From Bacteroidaceae bacterium (GTDB lineage Bacteria > Bacteroidota > Bacteroidia > Bacteroidales > Bacteroidaceae), in NCBI GenBank assembly GCA_017615245.1, contig JAGAAL010000010.1, positions 1-46,146 on the forward strand: DNA of 46,146 nt. Reading direction: 5' to 3'. Of the stretch, positions 27,024-35,296 are shown one piece after another. The notes beneath the pieces are model-generated. The model saw only the letters and a program-made list of their open reading frames with translations. It ran no database searches and was not told the origin of the DNA. Every line of letters begins with the position of its first letter. The stretch's first letter is position 1. The position numbers and the translations under genes are program-made.

Positions 27024-30000
27024 TTATCGGACAAGCATCTTGCTGACCGTTCCGTCCTTGCCGACAACAATGTTCAGCCCCCGACGGAATGTGTCGGTAC
27101 GAACTCCATTAACGGTATAGATGCCTGATACAGCATGTTTACTATCCTCCACGAAATAGATGGTTTCAGGAGCGTTTTCATAGCCTATCTGTACCGATGC
27201 TACGTTGACATTTCCCCCCTGTCCCTTGATGGCATGTAGGTGTACGTAGCCGTACTGTTCGAATATCTTTGCGAGGTCAATCACATAGACTGTTGTTCCA
27301 TCGTTGTCGCGTCCGTTTGTCCAGAACCCGTCGGCAGCATCGCGTGGCAACTCGACCTGAATGGTTCCATGGTCTTCAGCACGGTTGAACAGTACACGTG
27401 GTGTTCCTGAGTTGACACGGATTACCATGTACTTTGCCTTGCCGAGATCAGCATAGTGTATGTAGCGTACTTCGTTGTCACCATAGACGATGCCAGCAGC
27501 CTCGTTGAGGACAGACACGCATTCGGTTTGGTCAACTTTTTCACCTGTTTGGTCGCCAGCTGTCCATTCATAGAATTCGGATGTCTGCAGGTCAACATAG
27601 AACGCTTCAGGAACGACGTATGGTTCGGGCAGGTCTTCTTCGCCGAGACCAATCTTGATGCTTGTAACTGTGGTGTTCTGCCAGTTTGCACCTTTGATAG
27701 AGTGGAGATGTACGAAACCGTACTCTTGCATGATGCGTCGGGTGTCGACGATATATGTCTTCGATCCGTCTGGATTTTCGATGATTGTCCAGTAGTCGGC
27801 ATCGCGTGGTACTTCAACCTGTACGGTTCCTTCGTCTACTACACGATTGAAGAGACAACGTGGTGTTCCTGCTGTAGCCGTGATGACGAGTGCTTTTGCT
27901 TTGCTGAGGTCCACGTAGTTGAGGTAGTATACGCCTCCGTTGCTTGAACCATAAACAATTCCAGTAGATGTATTGAGGTTGAGGGCAGCCACAGCTTGCT
28001 CAACGATTTCGCCAGTCTCATCTGGTGCTGTCCAGAGATAGAAGTCGGATGGCAGGAGGTCGATGTAGGTTCCTTCTGGCAGATAGAGTCCGTCCTTAAT
28101 GTCTCTCATTTTGCTTGTGAGCGCCTTCACGTCATCGACGCTCTTTTCGAGTTTGTTGAGTACGTCTTCTACCTCAGCAAGTAATGCAGTGATTTCTGCA
28201 TTCTTCTCTTCTGATAGGTCGTCGATCATTTCATAGTATGCATCGGTGAGTGCAGAATAAACATCGAGCAGCTCGGTGTATGCAGCTACAGAAGCCTTTG
28301 CATATACGAGTGCATCGTTACCAAGCTTGAGAGCCTCGATGCATTCGTCGTCGTTTCCGCCGTTGAGTGCTTCATTAACAGCTTCTTTTGCCGCATCAAT
28401 TTTCGCTTGTGCATCTTTTGCCATGATGACATCATCGGAAGCAACGGTATTGAGTTTGACAATCATGTCTTCGAGTGCGTCGTTGTAACCGCTTCCGAAA
28501 TAGAGACGGAAGTTGTCGAAGATTACCCAGCTGTTGTTGTAGCTGTTCTTCAGACCGATAACGATGCTGTCGCCGTCGTTCTCGACAGTGAAATATACGC
28601 TGACGCGATAGGTCTCGGGTGAGATGCTGAAGTAGAAGTTTGCTCCATCCATAGAGTTAGGAATCCATCCTCCGTTTTCGGCTGTTGTACGGTCTACGTC
28701 GGAAGCCCAGTTGCGGCTGTCGTCTGCACTGTAGTATTCATAAACCGGCTCTTCTTGAGCAAAAGCCATCACATTATGTATCTTAGTCTCAACAGAATTA
28801 GCATAGAGAACAGCATTGATGCCTGTCTCATTTCCGACAGTTGGATTCTGTGCCCAATGATCGAGGTAGCCGCCATCGTTTCGTTCGAACGCCTGACACG
28901 TGAGTTTGTACGATCCCTTCGGCATGTTCTTGATAATCTGATACATGTTGAAGGTTGCATGATAGACCTCAGCATTACCGCTAGTCAGTGTAGGCACTTC
29001 ACCTACAGAGTTAGCTCCATTACCACCTTTACCACCGAATTGCGGACGTGATCCTTCAGTCTGCCATCCTGAGAAATCGTTGTTGAAATCTCCGTTGACG
29101 ATGAGCGGTGTGATATCGTCACCTGGTTCTACGTTCTCTGTCACATACTCAACGATGATCTTCGTCATGTGTGTAGAGATGGTATCGATCATAGCCGCAT
29201 CGGCCAGACAGTCCATGTATGCATTCTCGAGTTCCTCCTGATAGTAGTCCTGGAGCAAGCCTCCCAGTTCTGCGAATTTTGTATCTTCAAACGAGTCGGC
29301 CTTTGTATGCAACTCTTCCATGAGTGACCACATGCGCTTGTAGTCGTTGATAGAAGCGGCAAGAGCATCAGCTGCTGCATTGAGTGTAGAGTCGGCCTTT
29401 TCAAAATCGGTTGTTGCAGACTTAGCTGCATCGAGTGCATCTTTGAATGCATCGCGTACTGCGATGTTAGCCATCAAGTCGTCTAGATCAGGATAAGTGT
29501 TCTCGTAGAGTGCTATGGTCTTCTGTAGCATAATCTCTGCGGGATCGACATCGTCAGACACTTGTCCGTAGTATAAGAGTTTGAAGTTGTCTGCTCCAAT
29601 CCAGTTGATGCTTGCATCCTCGCTCTTGAATCCCATCTCGAAGTTTCCTGCCTTGGTCTTGAAGACGAGTGTGAAGTGCTGTGGACGGTTGTTAGCTGTA
29701 GCGATAGGCAATTCGAAAATTTCTTCACCATTCTTCATATAAAGGAACGCACCCTTTGCCTCGTTGCCCGACTGACATGCTGCGATAGCGTCGCACGACA
29801 GTTCGTACATACCTTCAGGCATTCCCACGATGGTCTGGTGCACCGATCCGTCTCCCAGAGCGTTGAACGAATAGTTGGGGTTGTAAACGCTGTTCGACCA
29901 TGCCTCGATAAATTTATTGATGCTCACTTCACCGTTCGAATAGCTGGCACTCTGATAACCGAGGTTAGTAACGTTGGTGTTACGTACATAATTGAGTGTC

Positions 30001-31100
30001 CAACCGTTTGCGTTTCCTTCTTCGAAGTCGGGATTGACAAATACCGATGTGAGGTCTGCTGGGTTGTCGATTGAGGCATCACCCACCAGGATTTCGAGTT
30101 CTATCTTACGTACAGCAGTCTGCACTTCGTTACGTGCAGCTACAATATCCTCGTAGTTTACTGGGGATGTAGAGCTGACGAAAGCTCTCAGTTTGCTCAA
30201 GTCAACCTTGTTGCCATATTGGTCTGCGACATCTTCTATTAAGATATCTAGTTCGCCTGAAGCCAGATAGTCCCATGCCTGTACATGTGAACGGAACTTA
30301 AGGTATTCAGCTTCGGGCATGAACATCCAATCGACACAAGGATCGGCCTCTTGCAGATATGTGTCACCCTCATCGATTAATGCGTCAGGCCAATACACAC
30401 GGTTCGTAACACTAATCATCGGCGTGAGAGGCATTGTTGCATTCTCCTCCATCGTGGGGTCGTAGTCGTTATCGTAGCGGTTGAATCCCATGTAGGTTTC
30501 TCTGTTTCCGAACAGGCTGTCGGCCATGTGAGAGTTGAATGTAGGGTTCAGATCTGACACACTCAGTCGGTACTTGTTGTCGCCTACAGACTTCAGGTTC
30601 CACATATAGTCCACTTCGCCATGCTTGTCGACAAACATGTTGTAGCTGCTTGTCGGGAACACACACCACCATGTGTTCGACTGATAGTTCATCAGTTTGT
30701 AGGTGACTCCGTCCCAAGGCGTGATAGTCGCCGTGGTGTCCACTTTTGAAATTTCTCCATCCACATATGTGGTATCGATTTTCAGCAAGGGATCTTGGCG
30801 ATATTGAGCCAGCATCACCTTGTTTCCTGCATCGCGCTTGATAGTAGCATGAGTGCCCCATGGAGCATGACCGGAGCAAACCCCGTTCGACAGGAATCCG
30901 TCACCTTCCACGTTGTACAAGTAATAGACCGTAGTGTCGCCTTCCCAATAGGGAGCTTTCGCCTCGATTGACGGTTTGACCGAAGCAAACTGATAATCCG
31001 TAGGACGCGGCCGGTCCCAATTCTGTGCCTGAACCACACTGAAGGCTAAAGCCCAAAGGCTCAAGGTCAGAAAGCAAAGAGTAAATTTCGTTTTCTTCAT
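27024..31100 (-). CDS. Large secreted multimodular protein without a recognised catalytic domain
   Basis: A 1358-residue secreted protein; signal peptide ends near VQAQ. Residues 50-310 contain a YYLYNVEGDGFLSNG start that recalls module A of the + strand proteins. Two CBM4_9-like beta-sandwiches follow: about 355-512 (NPDFEEGNANGWT, MPEGMYELSCDA) and 670-868 (NGDFNNDFSGWQTEG, MPKGSYKLTCQAF). Each is followed by an Ala/Glu/Asp-rich helical segment. Two tandem copies of module B come next (about 1014-1153 and 1167-1311; GIVYG, YVDLSKAK, GTPRCLFNR, GFVHLHSIKG). The tail contains IYTVNGVR and GLNIVVGKDG. I see no glycosidase, lyase or esterase motif. A substrate-binding or scaffold role is inferred from the module make-up. 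It follows GH43 by 38 bp. Confidence 0.7.
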   Translation of the reverse strand: MKKTKFTLCFLTLSLWALAFSVVQAQNWDRPRPTDYQFASVKPSIEAKAPYWEGDTTVYYLYNVEGDGFLSNGVCSGHAPWGTHATIKRDAGNKVMLAQYRQDPLLKIDTTYVDGEISKVDTTATITPWDGVTYKLMNYQSNTWWCVFPTSSYNMFVDKHGEVDYMWNLKSVGDNKYRLSVSDLNPTFNSHMADSLFGNRETYMGFNRYDNDYDPTMEENATMPLTPMISVTNRVYWPDALIDEGDTYLQEADPCVDWMFMPEAEYLKFRSHVQAWDYLASGELDILIEDVADQYGNKVDLSKLRAFVSSTSPVNYEDIVAARNEVQTAVRKIELEILVGDASIDNPADLTSVFVNPDFEEGNANGWTLNYVRNTNVTNLGYQSASYSNGEVSINKFIEAWSNSVYNPNYSFNALGDGSVHQTIVGMPEGMYELSCDAIAACQSGNEAKGAFLYMKNGEEIFELPIATANNRPQHFTLVFKTKAGNFEMGFKSEDASINWIGADNFKLLYYGQVSDDVDPAEIMLQKTIALYENTYPDLDDLMANIAVRDAFKDALDAAKSATTDFEKADSTLNAAADALAASINDYKRMWSLMEELHTKADSFEDTKFAELGGLLQDYYQEELENAYMDCLADAAMIDTISTHMTKIIVEYVTENVEPGDDITPLIVNGDFNNDFSGWQTEGSRPQFGGKGGNGANSVGEVPTLTSGNAEVYHATFNMYQIIKNMPKGSYKLTCQAFERNDGGYLDHWAQNPTVGNETGINAVLYANSVETKIHNVMAFAQEEPVYEYYSADDSRNWASDVDRTTAENGGWIPNSMDGANFYFSISPETYRVSVYFTVENDGDSIVIGLKNSYNNSWVIFDNFRLYFGSGYNDALEDMIVKLNTVASDDVIMAKDAQAKIDAAKEAVNEALNGGNDDECIEALKLGNDALVYAKASVAAYTELLDVYSALTDAYYEMIDDLSEEKNAEITALLAEVEDVLNKLEKSVDDVKALTSKMRDIKDGLYLPEGTYIDLLPSDFYLWTAPDETGEIVEQAVAALNLNTSTGIVYGSSNGGVYYLNYVDLSKAKALVITATAGTPRCLFNRVVDEGTVQVEVPRDADYWTIIENPDGSKTYIVDTRRIMQEYGFVHLHSIKGANWQNTTVTSIKIGLGEEDLPEPYVVPEAFYVDLQTSEFYEWTAGDQTGEKVDQTECVSVLNEAAGIVYGDNEVRYIHYADLGKAKYMVIRVNSGTPRVLFNRAEDHGTIQVELPRDAADGFWTNGRDNDGTTVYVIDLAKIFEQYGYVHLHAIKGQGGNVNVASVQIGYENAPETIYFVEDSKHAVSGIYTVNGVRTDTFRRGLNIVVGKDGTVSKMLVR

Positions 31101-31138
31101 TTTTGTTACTTTTTAATTTGTTAGTAAATAGGAATATA

Positions 31139-32815
31139 TTAGTGTGTCGTGTGAAAATAATCGAAGTCGGCATATCCTCCTGTTTGCAGGGTGGCATAGT
31201 TGAAAAGCATGAAACGCTGACCATTGAAGTCTGGAATATCATAGTGCATCTGGAGGATGTCACCTATCTGAGTCCATGTCTTGCCATCCAGACTATAGAA
31301 GAAAGTAGCCTTGTCAGTCAGGTTACGGAAATCCATGCATGTACGCAAATAGATTTTGTTTGAGTTGATAGGCACGCGCGCAATTTCTTTTCCGTTAGCA
31401 TCTTTGGTATCCTCGGTCTTATGCATAATCACATAAAACTGTCCGTTTTCACGCTTCACTCCTACAAATCCGTAGCGTCTTTGGAACGAAGCTATACCAG
31501 CACAATCGCCATCTTTCATGCCCGACATGTCGAGGAGGGTCTCGCCCATACACGTAGGGCCGAAGGAACGCTGGGTGAGTGAGTTGCGGGCATCACGGAT
31601 GTTGTGTGCTGTAGATGTGGCATTCAGTCGCAGCCATCCCTTACGTTCGGTGAGGCTCCATCCGCTTGGGTCGGGGATGTGGTTCCATTGCCAGCACAGT
31701 TTAAGTCCTGGCTTCCATGAGCCGAACCGGCTCTTGCTCTTCTTGGGTTTCCACACGTTGAACTCATCGTTTTCAATGATGCTTGTCTTCTTCTTTCCCT
31801 GTACAGGTTTTTCAAGGGTTACGGGGGTGGTACGGCCATCGTTTCCGACTACTGGCCATCCGTCGTCGCTCCACACCATCGGCAGCAAAACGGGGATACG
31901 TCCGACGGAACCGTTATCCTTAAACAGGAAGCACCACCATCGTCCATCTTTTGCCTGAACGATTCCGCCTTGAGCGACTCCGTTTACGCGCATGGTCTCT
32001 TTTCCGTTCGCGTCGACCATTTCGCCTCCAAAGACCAAACGTCCTTCCCATGGACCTTCTGTCAGGTTACGGGTGCGCCATACGATTTCCTGACGCTGTC
32101 CGTCGCACCCCTGAATCATAAAGACGTAGTACCATCCATTAATCTTATAGGCATGGTAGCCTTCTGCCCTCAATCCGCGAACGGGATTCTCGAGATTGGC
32201 AAAGGGGAGGACGGCTCGACGGGGGCTTACGCTGACATTCCACTCGTGGTCAACGCTGATTTCACGCAGGTACATGGTATTGTCCTGGAAGTTATCGGCG
32301 GGATGGAGCACGTATTTCCTCATCTCTGTTCCTGTGTCCTCGAACAGAAGGCCCGGATCGTAGCATTTGTCTGTTGTGGAACAATGCCACTTGCCGTGCT
32401 CGATATCATCTGTAACATAGAAGTAGGTCTTACCTGTCGTGTTGCAGGTCATGATGATATAGTACATCTTCTCATAGGGGTCGTAGCGCAAATTTGCGGC
32501 CCATGAGCCTTGTGAATAGTCGCTCTGTCCGTTCAGCAGGCGGAACTTGTCGCCCTCGTCGATTTCATCGTAAGCATAGTTGATGATCTCCCAGTTGACG
32601 AGGTCTTCCGACTTCATGATGCCGCAGCCGGGTGCGTAATGCATGGTGGTCGACACCATGTAATAGGTGTTGTCCACACGAATTATATCCAGGTCGGGGA
32701 CGTCGGCATATATCAATGGATTGGTGAGGGTGCCGTTTCCGTTGTCGGATGTCAGTATCTGTGCATGGAGGGAAAATGTCCAAAACACGAGCAGCATAGC
32801 AGATATTGTTTTCAT
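31139..32815 (-). CDS. GH43 arabinofuranosidase/xylosidase, secreted (resembles subfamily 12)
   Basis: A 558-residue enzyme with a five-bladed propeller domain and a C-terminal concanavalin-like domain. A signal peptide (near LHAQ) precedes the catalytic domain: IYADVPDLDIIRV carries the general base (D38 or D41), YYMVSTTMHYAPGCGIMKSEDLVNW is typical of GH43_12, and the acid is in GLRAEGYHAYK (E218). The C-terminal domain (about 350-555; GSWKPGLKLCWQWNHIPDPSGWSL) is that of beta-xylosidase-type GH43 proteins. GH43_12 members known from xylan loci remove arabinose from branched xylan, which is the likely role. Unlike several neighbours it lacks a C-terminal tail. It starts 19 bp after the GH98 gene and is followed closely by the 1358-residue protein gene. 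Confidence 0.88.
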   Translation of the reverse strand: MKTISAMLLVFWTFSLHAQILTSDNGNGTLTNPLIYADVPDLDIIRVDNTYYMVSTTMHYAPGCGIMKSEDLVNWEIINYAYDEIDEGDKFRLLNGQSDYSQGSWAANLRYDPYEKMYYIIMTCNTTGKTYFYVTDDIEHGKWHCSTTDKCYDPGLLFEDTGTEMRKYVLHPADNFQDNTMYLREISVDHEWNVSVSPRRAVLPFANLENPVRGLRAEGYHAYKINGWYYVFMIQGCDGQRQEIVWRTRNLTEGPWEGRLVFGGEMVDANGKETMRVNGVAQGGIVQAKDGRWWCFLFKDNGSVGRIPVLLPMVWSDDGWPVVGNDGRTTPVTLEKPVQGKKKTSIIENDEFNVWKPKKSKSRFGSWKPGLKLCWQWNHIPDPSGWSLTERKGWLRLNATSTAHNIRDARNSLTQRSFGPTCMGETLLDMSGMKDGDCAGIASFQRRYGFVGVKRENGQFYVIMHKTEDTKDANGKEIARVPINSNKIYLRTCMDFRNLTDKATFFYSLDGKTWTQIGDILQMHYDIPDFNGQRFMLFNYATLQTGGYADFDYFHTTH

Positions 32816-32834
32816 TTTCGTCTTCGTTTATGAG

Positions 32835-35207
32835 TTACCTTATAAATATCTTACGGTTGCCGTTGATGTAAATACCTCGGGACAATCGGCCTTTGGACAT
32901 TTTCCGACCGTTGGGGTCGAAGATGTAATCTCTTGCCTCTATCCTTTCACCTCTCACCTCTTCTATGCCGTCGGAAACGGCGTAGTCGTAGATTCGGAGG
33001 CAATCGAGGAAAACGTTCTTTCCTTGGATGCCATTAATTGTCACGACATTCGTTCCCTCTTTCAGTTCTGCCTCAAAGGTGATGAGGGTCCAGTCGTCGC
33101 CGCGAGTGAGGCTGACCGCCTGCGTCTTGTTGTTGATTCTGACACTCAGCCTCAGGTCGGCAGGTGCCTGGTATCGAAGCGCGAGTTTGGCGGTACATGC
33201 TTGAGGCACGCTTATTGTGTCGCGGATGGATGCTTTGGTATTGGTCCCCAGTTCCAGGAATCCTTGTCCCTGATAGCGGACGTGTCCGTGATAATACCCG
33301 TTATTGCGGCATCCCGCGATATTTTTGTAGTCGAAACATTCGGCCTCGTATTGCAGCGTATCGGTATAGACAGGAGGCAAATCGGGTGTAACGATTGTGG
33401 ATGGTGTGTATTCGGTAAGACGTTCGGTGGCAATTCCCGCACATCGCACGGCTACATCGAGCGGGCCGTTATGGGCAACGGTTATCGTAAGCACTCCATC
33501 GGCGTATGATGTCTTCACGGTGCTGCGGCGATGCCTGGCGCGGTCTTTCCACGTTACGACGGGTTCGGTTGCCACGCCGTAGATGCGAATGGTGTCTATG
33601 GCATTCGCCGCTTCGGTGAATGTGTTTCCGGAGGTGGCGTTGCGATAGTTTGTCAGATAGAAGCTGATGCTGTCGGTAAACTCTTTCATCACTCCCATGG
33701 AATAGGGCGCATAGCACAATGAGACGCTCTCGCATGTGTTGTAGAGGAACGGGATGCGGCCCGAAGCGCATGTCGTCGCTGTCCGGACGTCACGAAGGTT
33801 GGTCGAGGTGTCGAGCGTGTCGTCATACTGATAAGGATTGTAGGTCATCCACGTATTCTCGTGATGGGCAGCATATATGTCTCCCGTATATTCTTCGGGG
33901 AAATAGCGGTTGAACTCCGCAACTTTGCTTGCTACCGTTTTCCATCGGGACGCGTAATTGGCATAGTTCACTTTGACCTTTATCTTTTTCGCGACATCGT
34001 CGAGCAAGGCGTAGCATTGTGGCGGACATGCATACCGACCGGTTGATTTCAACCACCAACGCTGTTCGAGCGGACGCTTGTGCGGACGGTCGCCTCGTCC
34101 CCAGTTGTCGCACTCCCGTCGATAGAGTCCGTCGTACAGGTCGTCGGGAGTGGTATAGGCCGTAGCACCGTTGTTGATGATACATATCTTGCTGCGGTCG
34201 ATTATCTCCTCGCGAGTCATGATACGAACCGTCCCGTCAAGAATCTTGCGGAACTCGTCGATGTTGATGTTGACGAAATGTGGAAACCAATCCCAGTTGC
34301 GTCGTGTGTATCCGTCTTTGGTGGTTGTAGTGGAAACCTCATGCGAACACTCCACGGGGATAGTCTCCGGGCCGTCGATCACAGTCTCTCCGTCGAGCAA
34401 CACGTGTTCCATGATAGGGATCGCGCCTGCCGCTTTGACGAAGGGGTCTTTCTTACCGTCGCTGGCCGACCAACCGCAGGCGTCAAAACGGATGCCGAGT
34501 TGTCCGGCATATCCACCAACATAGGCTCCCAGACAATTGCTCTCTATGTCGAAGAAACAGTTTGCCATCGTGTATTTCTCACAACAGATGAAGTTTTCGG
34601 GATGGGCTGTGAGTCGCTTGCGAAGGGCTGCGTTTCTCATGTAGGCTATCGGCATCATGTGCGACGAGAAATATGCCTGAGTGAAACTGACAACAAGGTA
34701 GCCTCCATATTGCTGACAGTAATCAAGTATGTGCGCAAAGGTGTTGAGACGCTGTTCGAATGTTGGTTGTCCGGTATCACCAAATCCCCAGAACTGCTCA
34801 GCGAAATTCCATCCAAGGAAGTTGGGGAATTGCCTGAAATAGCGTTCGTATTCCGAAAATTCCGTATCGGAGAACCGACTGTGCGAACCACTTGCGGGCT
34901 GTATCATGGCCCAGACACGCTTGGCAGCACAGGCTCGCATCCATGAGTCGCATACATCGGGACCGTTGCAACACACGGCATCTGTCGCCGATAGTGAGAG
35001 ATTGAAACAAACGAATGGACGAATGTCCTCCGGTACCATCTCGATGATACGTTCCGGATCGGGCGTGTTCCACGTGTCAATATGTATCAGCCACATGGGC
35101 TGAGAAGGACTGATGGGACGTCGCAGGTTGGACGTCTGAGCGTTTGCCGTCATAGAAAGAATAACGGACGCGCACAACAAAACTACAGAAAAAACAATTC
35201 GTTTCAT
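32835..35207 (-). CDS. GH98 glycosidase with CBM35, secreted
   Basis: A 790-residue secreted GH98 enzyme, the shortest of three in the window. The catalytic domain opens with MWLIHIDTWNTPDPERI and VPEDIRPFVCFNLSLS, and has WNFAEQFWGFGD (E137) and GIRFDACGW. Its C-terminal domain is at about 375-590 (TGRYACPPQCYAL, YASRWKTVASKVAEFN). A CBM6/35-like module follows (about 605-735; YEAECFDYKN). A heptamer array encodes EEVRGERIEAR just before the tail (YIFDPNGRK, GIYINGNRK). It is more similar to the GH98 part of the fusion protein than to the 1059-residue one in the regions I compared (HPENFICCEKYTM, ETVIDGPETIPV). Endo-acting cleavage of decorated xylan is inferred. It follows GH115 by 89 bp. 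Confidence 0.88.
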   Translation of the reverse strand: MKRIVFSVVLLCASVILSMTANAQTSNLRRPISPSQPMWLIHIDTWNTPDPERIIEMVPEDIRPFVCFNLSLSATDAVCCNGPDVCDSWMRACAAKRVWAMIQPASGSHSRFSDTEFSEYERYFRQFPNFLGWNFAEQFWGFGDTGQPTFEQRLNTFAHILDYCQQYGGYLVVSFTQAYFSSHMMPIAYMRNAALRKRLTAHPENFICCEKYTMANCFFDIESNCLGAYVGGYAGQLGIRFDACGWSASDGKKDPFVKAAGAIPIMEHVLLDGETVIDGPETIPVECSHEVSTTTTKDGYTRRNWDWFPHFVNINIDEFRKILDGTVRIMTREEIIDRSKICIINNGATAYTTPDDLYDGLYRRECDNWGRGDRPHKRPLEQRWWLKSTGRYACPPQCYALLDDVAKKIKVKVNYANYASRWKTVASKVAEFNRYFPEEYTGDIYAAHHENTWMTYNPYQYDDTLDTSTNLRDVRTATTCASGRIPFLYNTCESVSLCYAPYSMGVMKEFTDSISFYLTNYRNATSGNTFTEAANAIDTIRIYGVATEPVVTWKDRARHRRSTVKTSYADGVLTITVAHNGPLDVAVRCAGIATERLTEYTPSTIVTPDLPPVYTDTLQYEAECFDYKNIAGCRNNGYYHGHVRYQGQGFLELGTNTKASIRDTISVPQACTAKLALRYQAPADLRLSVRINNKTQAVSLTRGDDWTLITFEAELKEGTNVVTINGIQGKNVFLDCLRIYDYAVSDGIEEVRGERIEARDYIFDPNGRKMSKGRLSRGIYINGNRKIFIR
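32933..32960 (+). repeat. Heptamer array before the GH98 tail (TCACCTC type)
   Basis: Four 7-bp units: TTGCCTC, TATCCTT, then TCACCTC twice. The coding strand gives VRGERIEAR in the linker between the CBM35 module and the C-terminal tail. Confidence 0.7.
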
Positions 35208-35232
35208 ATACCTATTTAACTATTTTTTGTCG

Positions 35233-35274
35233 AAAGTCTAAAGTCTAAGGCCTTTGACCGAGTCCCTTTGACCT
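35233..35274 (+). repeat. Heptamer array between GH115 and GH98 (AAAGTCT type)
   Basis: Six 7-bp units: AAAGTCT twice, AAGGCCT, TTGACCG, AGTCCCT, TTGACCT. The array lies in the 89-bp space between the GH115 stop and the GH98 start. On the minus strand its core unit is AGACTTT, a rephased TTTAGAC like the array at 14.6 kb. Confidence 0.75.
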
Positions 35275-35296
35275 ATTTCTGTTTAACTATTAAACT

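Noticed and set aside
34080-34946. Open frame on the + strand (288 codons) opposite GH98
   Set aside because: Antisense shadow of a conserved catalytic domain, with no independent start signal or motif.
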